From the NCBI GenBank assembly GCA_965248855.1, contig CBDFKQ010000012.1, forward strand, positions 310,001-374,000: a DNA stretch of 64,000 nt, read 5' to 3'. The stretch comes from CBDFKQ01 sp965248855. GTDB taxonomy: Bacteria > Bacteroidota > Bacteroidia > Cytophagales > 172606-1. How positions within the stretch are numbered: position 1 is the first letter of the stretch; every line of letters starts with the position of its first letter. The notes under the pieces were generated by a model, which worked only from the letters and a program-made list of their open reading frames with translations, was not told the DNA's origin and did not search any database. Made by a program: the position numbers and the translations under genes. This document shows, piece by piece, positions 47,065 to 56,965 of the stretch.

Positions 47065-49017
47065 TTATCTGATTGTATTACCAAGCAGGTTGGCAATTTG
47101 CACTTCGGTACTTTTAAGTTGCCTATAAATTTTTAAATATTTTTCCTGTTCCTGCCACTCAATATTTTGCTGTAATTTATCGCTCACTTCCTTTAAAACT
47201 TTTTGAATTTTTCGCTGTTTTAAACGTAAAATGTTTGAATAAGCTGCGGAGGGAAGAGTATTTAATTCTGTAGGAATTATAATTTCATATTTTTCCCAAT
47301 TATCACTGAATGAATGTTGATTGCTTAATAACCGGATCGCTTCCGATTGGATATCAGGATCGTGATGGTGAATAAAAAATTTACTGTCGGCAATTCTCCC
47401 TGCTTTAAATTCATTTCTATAAATATTAATAAAGCTTTGATATATAGGTGTTTCAAATTCGATGCCTTCCATTTCAGTAATGAAATAAGCAATTAACTTT
47501 AAATCTTTTTCTAATTCATCATCAGCAAAGCTTAATAACAAGCGTATACTTTCTTCTTCCTGATATGAAATTAAATTATTGAAATTTTTTTCCTCTTTAC
47601 CTGCTTCTTTTTCATCTTCATCAAATTCGGTATCATTCGGTAAATACTCTTGCAAAAATTTCTCATCTTCACTTTTACCCGTATTGTCTTTGCTTTTTTT
47701 AAGTAAAATTTTATTACTCTCAAAAATTAAAGTTTCTTCGGCAACACCAAGCATGGTGGCAGTTTGTTTAAAAAAAACTGCTCGGGTTATCGCATCAGGT
47801 ATTCTGCTGATGCTTTCAACCACTTCAGTAATTACATTTGCTTTTTTAAACGGATCATTTTCTGCATCTTTTAAATAAATATCAGTTTTAAAAGTTATTA
47901 AATCTTTGCCTTCCTTTTTTACAAATAATTTAAATTTTTCGGTTCCGACTTTTTTTACATAACTGTCAGGGTCTTCCTTATCGGGAAAAACAACAACTTT
48001 TACCTGCATCCCTTCACTCAAAAGCATATCCAAACCTCGAAGAGCTGCCTTTATTCCTGCCTGATCACCATCATAGAGTAAGGTTACATTTTTAGTAAAC
48101 CGATGTATTAAACGAATTTGTTCATTGGTAAGCGAAGTGCCCGACGATGCAACAACATTTTGTATACCTGCCTGATATAAAGAAATAACATCTGTATAGC
48201 CTTCTGTTAAATAACATTCATCCACTTTTCTTATCGCACTTTTTGCTTGAAAAATACCGTATAAAACTTGATGCTTGTGGTATAATTCCGTTTCCGGAGA
48301 ATTTAAATATTTTGGCTGATTTTTATCTTTTGATAAGGTACGCGCACCAAAAGCAATTACTTTGCCTGATAGATTATGAATTGGAAAAATAACACGATCG
48401 CGAAATCTGTCGTATGGATTTTGTGTAGATGTTGAATCATCTTTTTGAATTGTTAAACCGGCTTTCTTTAAAATTTCTAATTGATAATCGTTTTTTAAGG
48501 CTGTTTTAGTAAATTTATCGAGTAAGTTTTCGGAATATCCCAACTCAAATATTTCTATTGTTTTATCATTAAACCCTCTTTCTTTAAAATAGCTTAAGCC
48601 AATTGATCTTCCCTCTTCTGTATTAATTAACTGATCTTGATAATAATTTTTTGCATAATTTAAAACAATAAATAAACTTTCACGCTCATTTTGTTTTGCT
48701 ATTTCTTCATCGGGTAAGTTTTCATTTTCCCGGATTTCAATATTATATTTTTTTGCAAGATATCTTAATGCTTCTGTATAGCTGGATTTTTCTATATCCA
48801 TTATAAATTTAATTGCATCACCACCCATTCCGCATCCGAAACATTTGTAAATACCTCTTACCGGTGATACAGAAAAGGAAGGCGTTTTTTCTTCATGAAA
48901 GGGGCAGCAGGCAGAATAATCTTTTCCCTTCTTTTTTAGAGAAACAAAATCTCCCACTACTTCAACAATATCAACCTTATATCTAATTTGATCTATAGTT
49001 TCCTGACTGATGCGCAT
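47065..49017 (-). CDS. dnaG: DNA primase
   Basis: Synthesises RNA primers at the replication fork. 650 residues: an N-terminal CHC2 zinc finger (Cys38, His41, Cys59, Cys62), a catalytic TOPRIM region with EGYTDVISL and LLYDGDQAG, and a C-terminal helicase-binding region that is Glu-rich and variable. Start at MRISQETIDQI as in homologues. Transcribed alone; the rpoD and rpsU genes that flank dnaG in Proteobacteria are absent, as is usual for Bacteroidota. Confidence 0.96.
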   Translation of the reverse strand: MRISQETIDQIRYKVDIVEVVGDFVSLKKKGKDYSACCPFHEEKTPSFSVSPVRGIYKCFGCGMGGDAIKFIMDIEKSSYTEALRYLAKKYNIEIRENENLPDEEIAKQNERESLFIVLNYAKNYYQDQLINTEEGRSIGLSYFKERGFNDKTIEIFELGYSENLLDKFTKTALKNDYQLEILKKAGLTIQKDDSTSTQNPYDRFRDRVIFPIHNLSGKVIAFGARTLSKDKNQPKYLNSPETELYHKHQVLYGIFQAKSAIRKVDECYLTEGYTDVISLYQAGIQNVVASSGTSLTNEQIRLIHRFTKNVTLLYDGDQAGIKAALRGLDMLLSEGMQVKVVVFPDKEDPDSYVKKVGTEKFKLFVKKEGKDLITFKTDIYLKDAENDPFKKANVITEVVESISRIPDAITRAVFFKQTATMLGVAEETLIFESNKILLKKSKDNTGKSEDEKFLQEYLPNDTEFDEDEKEAGKEEKNFNNLISYQEEESIRLLLSFADDELEKDLKLIAYFITEMEGIEFETPIYQSFINIYRNEFKAGRIADSKFFIHHHDPDIQSEAIRLLSNQHSFSDNWEKYEIIIPTELNTLPSAAYSNILRLKQRKIQKVLKEVSDKLQQNIEWQEQEKYLKIYRQLKSTEVQIANLLGNTIR

Positions 49018-49161
49018 AATGCGAAGGTAATATTTTTTAAAACGTATTGAATTATTAGATTAACAATCCGACCCGGATTATAATTTCGATTTATAAACAG
49101 TAAAATTTTTAAATAATAAAAAGTCATCCAAAGCATTATTAAATGAATTAGCTTTTTAATA

Positions 49162-49194
49162 TTGAATATTAATTTGCAAAAAAGTTTATTTTTG
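49162..49194 (+). promoter_or_regulatory. Candidate promoter of the endonuclease/phosphatase-fold pair
   Basis: TTG at 49162-49164 and TATTTTTG at 49187-49194 (exact TAnnTTTG), spacer 22 bp, about 50 bp before the start of the first gene. Confidence 0.4.
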
Positions 49195-49245
49195 AGGTTA
49201 ATTTACACCTTAGTTATCATATCAGGATGTTTGTAAATGAATTAA

Positions 49246-50409
49246 TTGTCGAAAAAATTGAAACAAAAGTCTTTTAATGAACCGGTAAAAAATTGGAAAC
49301 AGTTTAAAATTTTAAGCTCAATAATGTTTTTTCTAAACATTATTTTGGCTGTGTTTACGTTTATAAGCTACTTTTTTATACATATTTCACCTAAAAATTT
49401 TTGGTTGGCCGGTTTTTTTACGCTTTCCTTACCTGTTGTTTTATTTTTTGTCCATCCTGCTTTTATTTTATATTGGTTGGTAAAGAGAAACTTTATAAAA
49501 ATATTTGTTTCATTTATCACCCTTATCGCAGGTTACCCCCTCCTTCAACGCACAATAACTTTTCACGAAACTGAAACTATTCCATTAGGTAAAAAAAGTT
49601 TTGAAGTAATGAGTTATAATGTTCAAACTTTCAATCAATACTTTTATTACAAAAAGAAAAACAAAACCGATACTGAAAAAATTTATAAATACATTAATGA
49701 GTCGAAGGCAGAAATAAAATGCTTTCAGGATTTTTTTCAACTCGAAAGATCCGAATTGTTTAATTCAATAAAAAAAATTGGCCACTCGGGTGAATATCAT
49801 TATTATTTAGACCCTCGTGCCCATAAAGTGCATACTAAAAGAGGTTATATAGGTGTGGCTATTTTTTCAAAATTTCCTATCATACAAAAAGGTGAAATAT
49901 TTTCATCAAAACAATCAGTCAATAAAGGCATTTATGTGGATGTGGTAAACGGAAAGGACACTATGCGAATTATAAACATTCATTTACAATCAAATAAAAT
50001 AAAACCTGACAGTTTATTTGAAAATACAAATTACGAGGAAATAAAAGAAGAATATTTAAACTCTTTCGACAGGTTAAAATATGGCTTTCAAATCAGAGGT
50101 AAGCAGGCAGAGGTTTTAGAAAGTGAAGTAATAAACAGCCCTTATCCTGTTATATTATGTGGTGATTTTAACGACATTCCTTATGGTTTTGTTTATCAAA
50201 GGATCAGGCAACATTTAAGTAATTCTTTTGAAGAAATTGGCTCCGGTTTTGGTTTTACTTACAATGGTAAATTACCATTTTTACGAATTGATAATCAATT
50301 TTTTGACAAAAAATTTAAAATTTATGAATTTAAAACACATTTTAAAATAAAATATTCAGATCATTTTCCTATTACTGCACGATACTCCTTCATAAACCAT
50401 GGCAAATAA
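49246..50409 (+). CDS. Membrane-anchored endonuclease/exonuclease/phosphatase-fold protein 1
   Basis: 387 residues with three N-terminal helices (about 24-45, 55-75 and 82-105), then an EEP-superfamily domain. Visible motifs are MSYNVQTFNQY (metal-binding Asn), IKCFQDFF (Gln-Asp variant of the usual QE), VILCGDFNDIPY and KYSDHFPITARY (catalytic Asp-His). The fold covers nucleases, sphingomyelinases and phosphatases; the substrate cannot be inferred. The start is TTG at 49246, as no ATG precedes the first helix. The last 11 bp overlap the next gene, a paralogue. Confidence 0.85.
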   Translation: MSKKLKQKSFNEPVKNWKQFKILSSIMFFLNIILAVFTFISYFFIHISPKNFWLAGFFTLSLPVVLFFVHPAFILYWLVKRNFIKIFVSFITLIAGYPLLQRTITFHETETIPLGKKSFEVMSYNVQTFNQYFYYKKKNKTDTEKIYKYINESKAEIKCFQDFFQLERSELFNSIKKIGHSGEYHYYLDPRAHKVHTKRGYIGVAIFSKFPIIQKGEIFSSKQSVNKGIYVDVVNGKDTMRIINIHLQSNKIKPDSLFENTNYEEIKEEYLNSFDRLKYGFQIRGKQAEVLESEVINSPYPVILCGDFNDIPYGFVYQRIRQHLSNSFEEIGSGFGFTYNGKLPFLRIDNQFFDKKFKIYEFKTHFKIKYSDHFPITARYSFINHGK

Positions 50410-51496
50410 AAACCTTATAAAAAAAATAGATATCTTTCTGTTAGTAATTAACATTTTACTGGCTATTTGTACATTAGTTTCTTACATGGGAATGTACATT
50501 TCACCTTCTAAATTTTGGCAGGCAGGGTTCATATCTTTATCAATACCAATAACACTTACGTTAAATCACATTTTTTTAATTTATTGGGCATTAAGAAAAA
50601 AATGGTTTAAAGTTTCAATATCTTTGGTTACCCTTATTATTGTTTTCCCTCTTTTCAGTAGAACATTGTCTATTCATTCTGCCAACAAACAAATAGATTC
50701 ATCTCAAAATTTTAGAGTACTTGATTATAATGCAAGTACGTTTGGGAAATATAATGTTGATTCAGTGACTGTTCAAACAAAGGAAATTATAAATTGGATA
50801 GTTGATTTTCCGGCTGATATAAAATGTTTTCAGGAATTTTATCACAACGACACCAAAAGCAATTTAAATACAATCCGATTAATGGAAAAAAAGGGATATC
50901 ATTATTATATGTTTTCCGATTCCACTTTAATAAAATCCGACAGGGGAGCTTTTGGTGTGATTACTTTTTCTAAATTTCCTATAATTCATACAGGAGAAAT
51001 TTCATTTCAAGGTCATAAATACAACAGATGTATTTATACCGATTTGGTGATTAATAAAGATACAATTCGTTTATTTAATTTCCACATGGAATCGATGAAT
51101 ATTCAGGCAAACAATTTGGTAATGAAAGAAGTAAACGGTTATAAAGAAATTTACTGGCGACTAAAAAACGGATTTATCAAAAGAGGTAATCAAGCGCTAT
51201 TAGTTGAAGAGGAAATTAAAAAAAGCCCTTACCCGGTAATAGTTTGTGGTGATATGAACGATACACCATATAGTTTTGCTTATCAACGAATAAGAAAACA
51301 TTTAGATAATGCCTTTGAAGATAAAGGAAATGGATTTGGGTTTAGCTACAATGGAAAACTTTTCTTTTTACGAATTGATAATCAGTTTTTTGATGAAAAC
51401 AAATTAACAATTCATTCCTTTAAAACACATAGAGAAATTAAAAATTTTGATCACTTTCCTATCAGTGCTACCTATAGCTTAAAAAAATATCATTAA
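50399..51496 (+). CDS. Membrane-anchored endonuclease/exonuclease/phosphatase-fold protein 2
   Basis: 365 residues, clearly paralogous to the gene it overlaps by 11 bp: same three-helix anchor, LDYNASTFGKY, IKCFQEFY (standard QE), VIVCGDMNDTPY and NFDHFPISATY. Shared blocks such as YQRIRKHL, GFGFSYNGKL and FFLRIDNQFFD lie at the same positions in both proteins. Translational coupling is likely. The tandem pair arose by duplication; one copy has QD and the other QE at the metal site. Confidence 0.87.
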   Translation: MANKNLIKKIDIFLLVINILLAICTLVSYMGMYISPSKFWQAGFISLSIPITLTLNHIFLIYWALRKKWFKVSISLVTLIIVFPLFSRTLSIHSANKQIDSSQNFRVLDYNASTFGKYNVDSVTVQTKEIINWIVDFPADIKCFQEFYHNDTKSNLNTIRLMEKKGYHYYMFSDSTLIKSDRGAFGVITFSKFPIIHTGEISFQGHKYNRCIYTDLVINKDTIRLFNFHMESMNIQANNLVMKEVNGYKEIYWRLKNGFIKRGNQALLVEEEIKKSPYPVIVCGDMNDTPYSFAYQRIRKHLDNAFEDKGNGFGFSYNGKLFFLRIDNQFFDENKLTIHSFKTHREIKNFDHFPISATYSLKKYH

Positions 51497-51678
51497 AAAA
51501 ACACAAAAAGTATTTGTTTTTCCTTTCAATACTCTTTCTATTTAAAAAAAATAATTTTTGAGTAAACAATTGCATTAAATTATTTCAAATTGTTTTTCTA
51601 TATTTCTATTTCTTCTTTTTATATAAAGAAGGAATGATTTTAGTATAAATAGTTTTTTATCAAAATAGCTACATTCCT

Positions 51679-54600
51679 GTGAAAAAATGGCTTATTATTA
51701 TAGGTTCAGTTTTAGTTTTTTTATATCTGGCATTTACACTTGCCGTTTACTTTATAATGAAAGAATATCGTACTGAAATTCTTAATTATGTATTAACGAA
51801 GGCTCAAAAGGAGATTAAAGGAAAAATAGATGTAAAAGATTTAGAGTTTAACCTCTTTAAAAAGTTTCCGAATTTTTCTTTTACATTATTAGATGCAAGC
51901 ATTAAAGATTCCCTATATCAAACAAATATATTCCGGGCAGATAAAATATTTTTGCAGGCAAATATTGGAGGTCTTTTAAGTGGAAATGTATTAATATCTT
52001 CAATTACTGTTGAAAATGGAAGTATAAATTTATTTAAAAACGCCAAAGGATATGAAAACTTTAATATTATAAGAGAAAAACCTTCAAAAGATCCGGTTAA
52101 AAAAGACAATAAGAAAAAAATAGATCTTGTAATTGAACGGATTAATTTCGAAAATGTAAATTTTCGATTTATTGATTCAAGTAAAAGTAAAAAAATAATT
52201 TTTCAATTAAAAGAGGTAAGCTCCAGATTAAAAAACACTAAAAATAAAGAAGTAAATTTAAATGGAAAGTTTTTTGTAAATGAATTAACGTTTAATGATA
52301 AAAAAGGAAGTTTTTTAAAAGAAAAAGATTTGGATTTACATTTAAATGTAACATTTAATAAAGAAACTAAAAAACTAACCATCAACCCGTCAAAATTTGA
52401 AATTGGAGTTGAAAATTACACTTTACAAGGGTTTTTCGTCTTTGATAAAAATCCTCAAATGGACCTGCAAATTAATAACGACCATGCAGATGTGTTGAGC
52501 AACCTCGCCTTATTAACTTCTCATATCGAATCAAAAATAAAAAAATATAAAGTTGCTCAACCTGTTGAAGTGAAGGCACATATTTCGGGCGGTTTGAAAT
52601 CCGGACAAGACCCACATGTTGATATTTCGTTTAATGTTGTAAAATCTGATGCGGTATTAGATACCATTAACATTTCAAACTTAAGTTTTAACGGAAGTTT
52701 TTCTAATCACATTGATGATAAGAAAGATATAAATGATAATAATTCAAAGCTAGAATTTAAAAATGTTGATGGCTATTTCGATAGAATGCATGTTAAAGCC
52801 AATGTAATTTTAACCAATTTAAGCAGACCTGTTATAGAACTTAATGCGTACGCCGGAGTGTGGCTTAACGATACTTCTGATGTGCTTCACACTACTTTTA
52901 AAGTTAAGAACAATAGAATTTATAAACAAATGATGCGGTATCGGTCTGATAAAGCAATTCAGGCGCATGTGCATGTTTTCGGTGAAGTACAAGGTCAGCC
53001 TGAAATAGAATTCGCTTTTTCAACCAAAAAATCAAATGTAAAATGGGATCAATTTTATATTTACAATGCTGATATTGATGGAAACTTTACAAACCACATT
53101 AATAATGCTATTTCATGTACAGACGCTAATTCTGAATTTAATTTAACAAAAATTAAAGGTGAAATACAGCACAAACCGATTGTAGCGAGTTTGAAAGTTG
53201 TAGATATGGTTAAACCAATGCTTGATTTAAAAGCATCCATTCAATTACCGCTTACTGAAATTAATAAATGGTTTCCAAAGCAAAATACTGTTTTTAAAGG
53301 TGGTTTAGCAACTATTAATATTTCGTATAGAGATAGTATGTCTAACTATATAAATAAAAAAATTAAAAGCTTAACAACTAAAATATCAGGTGAAATAAAT
53401 GTAGTAAATGGTTCGGTACTATACATACCTGATAGTTTAGATTTTAAGAAATTAAATGCGAAAATTAAATTAAATGACGAAGTTTTAGAAATAACTTCTG
53501 CTGATGTTCGCTTAAATAATACGGATCTGGCTCTTAAAGGTAATATTTACGAAATTATACCTTATTTATTCTTTCCGGGTCAAAGAGAGCCATATGTAAA
53601 GCTCACTGCCAATACAAAAATTAATCTAATCGATTTAAATGAATGGCTTTCGCTGACAAAATATAAAGTAAAAAATGGCAGAGCGAATCTTTTAATAAAC
53701 TATACGGGAGGGATAAAAAAATATTTTGAAAAACATGTTGCCGATAAAGTACCGGTTGATATTGATGGAACCATTCAAGTAGATAATGGCGAAGTAACCT
53801 ACTTGCCCCGTAACTTTTTATTTACAGGCTTAAATACAACTTTAAGTTTTGACAAAAATGATTTAAAAATTACAAATCTTCAGGGTTACTTAAATAATAA
53901 TTTTATGAAGGCTAACGGTAAAATATTTGCCCTTACGCCTTATTTATTGTCAGGAGGTAAAAAAATTGCTGCTGCACTGGATATTTACACACCTTCTTTT
54001 GATTTAAGTAAAATAATTGGAAAGAGGAAGGCTCAAATATTAACCACAAAAAAGAAAAATAAATATCAAATAGCGAACGTCGTTGATAAAATCACAGACC
54101 ATGTCAATACTAATATTTCGTTAAAGGCAGGCCAAATGAAATACTTTAATTTTCAGGCAAATGATATCTCATGTAAACTAAAAATGTTTGAAGGGATAAT
54201 AACTCTTGAAAATGTAACAATGAAAACCTCTGATGGTACATTATATGCAAATGGTACTATAGATTCTAAAAACGATTTAAAAGACAGGGCTGAGGTGATA
54301 GTAAAAATGAGCAAAATGGATGTAAATAAAATGCTTTTATCTTTCGATAATTTTAATCAACATACGGTTACCGATAAAAATTTAAAAGGAATTTTAAATG
54401 CCGATATAAATTTCAGTACTGACCTCGATGATAACTATAAGGTAATAGCAAGTTCGATGGTTGGCAAAATGAATATTAAGTTGGTTGATGGTGAATTGAT
54501 TGACTTTGAACCCTTAAAAAAAATGACAAAAATTATATTTAAAAAGCGAGATTTTATGCATATAAATTTTGCTACTATTGAAAATAATTTTATGCTTACC

Positions 54601-54909
54601 GGCAATGACTTAAAAATTGAAAGAATGTTTGTTGAATCATCAGTGTTTAAGTTTTATGTCGAAGGAATTTATAGTTTTAAAGGAAATACTGATCTAAGCA
54701 TACAGGTTCCACTCAGTAATTTAAAAAAACAAAAAGATGAAAAAATGGATAAAGAATATAATTTTGAAGATAAAAAAGCAGGGGCAAGTGTATTTATACA
54801 TGCATTTAATAAAAATGGAAAATTACATATGAGTTACGATCCATTTCATAAATTTAAAAATAAAAAAGATGAGCCTGTTACAGATTCTTTAAGCAGAAAT
54901 TCAAATTAA
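51679..54909 (+). CDS. AsmA-like envelope protein
   Basis: 1,076 residues. An N-terminal signal anchor (MKKWLIIIGSVLVFLYLAF) precedes the AsmA-type opening (VLTKAQKEIKGKIDVKDLEFNLFKKFPNFSFTLLDASIKDS). A long repetitive beta-rich region follows, of the kind now understood as a lipid-transport bridge in AsmA/TamB/YhdP proteins. The AsmA C-terminal region is at about 880-1000 (NFNQHTVTDKNLKGILNADINF). Start is GTG at 51679, the only codon placed before the anchor. It probably moves lipid between membranes or shapes outer-membrane assembly; no direct partner is adjacent. It ends 3 bp from the convergent ABC gene. Confidence 0.9.
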   Translation: MKKWLIIIGSVLVFLYLAFTLAVYFIMKEYRTEILNYVLTKAQKEIKGKIDVKDLEFNLFKKFPNFSFTLLDASIKDSLYQTNIFRADKIFLQANIGGLLSGNVLISSITVENGSINLFKNAKGYENFNIIREKPSKDPVKKDNKKKIDLVIERINFENVNFRFIDSSKSKKIIFQLKEVSSRLKNTKNKEVNLNGKFFVNELTFNDKKGSFLKEKDLDLHLNVTFNKETKKLTINPSKFEIGVENYTLQGFFVFDKNPQMDLQINNDHADVLSNLALLTSHIESKIKKYKVAQPVEVKAHISGGLKSGQDPHVDISFNVVKSDAVLDTINISNLSFNGSFSNHIDDKKDINDNNSKLEFKNVDGYFDRMHVKANVILTNLSRPVIELNAYAGVWLNDTSDVLHTTFKVKNNRIYKQMMRYRSDKAIQAHVHVFGEVQGQPEIEFAFSTKKSNVKWDQFYIYNADIDGNFTNHINNAISCTDANSEFNLTKIKGEIQHKPIVASLKVVDMVKPMLDLKASIQLPLTEINKWFPKQNTVFKGGLATINISYRDSMSNYINKKIKSLTTKISGEINVVNGSVLYIPDSLDFKKLNAKIKLNDEVLEITSADVRLNNTDLALKGNIYEIIPYLFFPGQREPYVKLTANTKINLIDLNEWLSLTKYKVKNGRANLLINYTGGIKKYFEKHVADKVPVDIDGTIQVDNGEVTYLPRNFLFTGLNTTLSFDKNDLKITNLQGYLNNNFMKANGKIFALTPYLLSGGKKIAAALDIYTPSFDLSKIIGKRKAQILTTKKKNKYQIANVVDKITDHVNTNISLKAGQMKYFNFQANDISCKLKMFEGIITLENVTMKTSDGTLYANGTIDSKNDLKDRAEVIVKMSKMDVNKMLLSFDNFNQHTVTDKNLKGILNADINFSTDLDDNYKVIASSMVGKMNIKLVDGELIDFEPLKKMTKIIFKKRDFMHINFATIENNFMLTGNDLKIERMFVESSVFKFYVEGIYSFKGNTDLSIQVPLSNLKKQKDEKMDKEYNFEDKKAGASVFIHAFNKNGKLHMSYDPFHKFKNKKDEPVTDSLSRNSN

Positions 54910-54912
54910 TTT

Positions 54913-55908
54913 TCAATTCAGCATTTTAATGTTTTTTATATCGAACTCAAAAGAAACAGATTCATTTAAGATTATTTTTTTATCGGTATATGTCCATAAA
55001 ATAGGAAGTTCGGGGATAGATATTCCTATTTGATACCTGTCTCCTAAAAATAAAACCTCTTTCACTATTCCTTTCACTTGCGAATTTTCATTTAAAAATA
55101 TATTTTCCGGTCGAATTATTATTTTTTTATTTTTATAAATTAAAAAATTATTTTCCGTAAAATATTTTTTTAATAAGTCTGAATGTATGATCGTACAAAT
55201 ACCGGATATATAAGCTACATATTCATTTAATGGATTTGAATAAATGCGTTCAGGAGTATCCGTTTGTATAATTTTTCCGTTTTTAATTATTGAAATATAA
55301 TCAGAACCCGAAAAAGCATCATTAATATCATGTGTTACAAAAGCACATGTCATTCTATCATTTTTAACCAAATTATAAATTTCTCTCTTCAAAAGAAATT
55401 TATTTTGTATATCCAGTTGATTAAATGGTTCATCCAGTAATAATACATATGGCTCATCTGCAATAGATTGTGCTATTGCTGTTCTTTGCTTCTCACCTCC
55501 CGACACATATTTGGGTAAATGGTTTTGAATGGAAGATAAACCAAAGTTTTCGATTAAATAATCTGCACGAAAATTTTGATATTTTTTTTCATAGAAACGG
55601 ATTGAATATAAAATATTTTCCCTTAAGGTAAGATTAGGAAAAAGGTGAAAATCCTGCGCTACTAATTTAATTTTAGGGTGACCTGCTATTAATTGTCCGG
55701 AAGGAGGTAAAAGTTTCTTATTTTGAAAAATAATTTCCCCCGCATCTGCTTCCAGTAAACCTGACAAAAGACGTAAAAGGGTAGTTTTCCCTGAACCACT
55801 TTCGCCAACTATTGAATTCATTTCACCTTCTTTTAAATTGATGCTGATATTATCAATAGTAAAATGATTTATTGAATATGATTTATAAAGATTAAAGGCA
55901 GAAAGCAT
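54913..55908 (-). CDS. ABC transporter ATP-binding protein (orphan, CysA/PotA-like)
   Basis: 331 residues: Walker A GESGSGKTT (35-43), Q-loop VAQDFHLFPNL, signature YVSGGEKQR, Walker B VLLLDEPFNQLD, switch His in FVTHD, and a C-terminal TOBE-like region (about 265-325). This is the CysA/PotA/ModC-type importer ATPase layout. No permease or binding protein is nearby, so its partner must be encoded elsewhere or have been lost. It starts 18 bp after the CarboxypepD-type gene (same strand) and is tail-to-tail with the AsmA-like gene. Confidence 0.88.
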   Translation of the reverse strand: MLSAFNLYKSYSINHFTIDNISINLKEGEMNSIVGESGSGKTTLLRLLSGLLEADAGEIIFQNKKLLPPSGQLIAGHPKIKLVAQDFHLFPNLTLRENILYSIRFYEKKYQNFRADYLIENFGLSSIQNHLPKYVSGGEKQRTAIAQSIADEPYVLLLDEPFNQLDIQNKFLLKREIYNLVKNDRMTCAFVTHDINDAFSGSDYISIIKNGKIIQTDTPERIYSNPLNEYVAYISGICTIIHSDLLKKYFTENNFLIYKNKKIIIRPENIFLNENSQVKGIVKEVLFLGDRYQIGISIPELPILWTYTDKKIILNESVSFEFDIKNIKMLN

Positions 55909-55926
55909 TTATTAAATTTCCATTAA

Positions 55927-56697
55927 TTAATCCGGCTTGTGGTAATAACTATCACGTTGTTTAAATCTTTTTAGGCAATCCAATATCGAAACGACTACAT
56001 CATAATCTTCGGCAGTTAAAATAAATTGTAATGGGGGGTGGCAATACAACATAAAATCATCTAATTCAGGGCCTTGCAAACCTGTTAATTCAGAAACATA
56101 TTCCGGATTTAATCTTGCTTTATAACTTGCTTCTTTACTATCTGCCTGCATTAATCTGCCAAGTTTTCTTCTGGTTTTCCCTTCCTTACTGAATTGATTG
56201 AAAAGCATAGTAATAGGGCTAAAATCAGTAGTATTTGGTGAACCGAAACCTCTGTAATTTGATGAACCTTTTATTGAAGGGATATAAACAACTTTTGGTT
56301 TATGATATAATGGGCCAACCTTTGGCAAAACTTTAGAAGTGATATTGACCTCTTTTAATTGTACAAATGTTGATTTTAAAACTATTTGAATGTCAAGTTT
56401 TTTTTCATTGTAATCTTTAGGTAAAATAAATATAGATGTACTGTAGCCAACATAAGAAAATAATAATGTATCTCCTCTTAACATATAAATAGTAAAAGCT
56501 CCATCTGCATCACTCACGGCTCCATTAGCTCTGCCTTTTCGAATAATATTAACGTAGGATAATGGTTTGTAGGCAGCAGAATCCTGAGTATATACTATAC
56601 CTGAAACCTTTACAGATAAAATACTATTTTGAGCAAGGCAGTTATAAGAAAGAAATAAGAATAAACCTGCAATCTGTATTATTTTCGACATATTCAT
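55927..56697 (-). CDS. Exported carboxypeptidase-regulatory-like domain protein
   Basis: About 256 residues from the ATG at 56697 (MNMSKIIQIAGLFLFLSYNCLAQ; the ATG at 56691 is equally possible, the upstream ATG at 56727 less so). After the signal peptide comes a CarboxypepD_reg-like beta-sandwich (VSGIVYTQDSAAYKPLSYVNIIRKGRANGAVSDADGAF, in part), the module found at the N-terminus of TonB-dependent receptors. No barrel follows. The C-terminal half has a charged LGRLMQADSKEASYKARL segment and is not recognised. Possibly an envelope accessory protein. It is 18 bp upstream of the ABC gene. Confidence 0.78.
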   Translation of the reverse strand: MNMSKIIQIAGLFLFLSYNCLAQNSILSVKVSGIVYTQDSAAYKPLSYVNIIRKGRANGAVSDADGAFTIYMLRGDTLLFSYVGYSTSIFILPKDYNEKKLDIQIVLKSTFVQLKEVNITSKVLPKVGPLYHKPKVVYIPSIKGSSNYRGFGSPNTTDFSPITMLFNQFSKEGKTRRKLGRLMQADSKEASYKARLNPEYVSELTGLQGPELDDFMLYCHPPLQFILTAEDYDVVVSILDCLKRFKQRDSYYHKPD

Positions 56698-56965
56698 TAA
56701 AAAAATCTCTAAAAAATAAATATACACCTAAATTTAATTTAAAAATACTTATAAGGTAATTTTGATAAAATTGCTTTTGAGGAAAAAAAATTAAACGACT
56801 ATGGATTTTCAAAAGTGATAAAATTTATGTTATCAATTTTTTATAAAATGTTAAGTAAATTTCATTTTTTGATTACACCGGAGAATGAATTAAAGATGAT
56901 GTAAGTTTTTACAGGTTCTTAATTTTAAAATGTTTAAACTAACTTGCAATTTTAAAGGTATTGTT

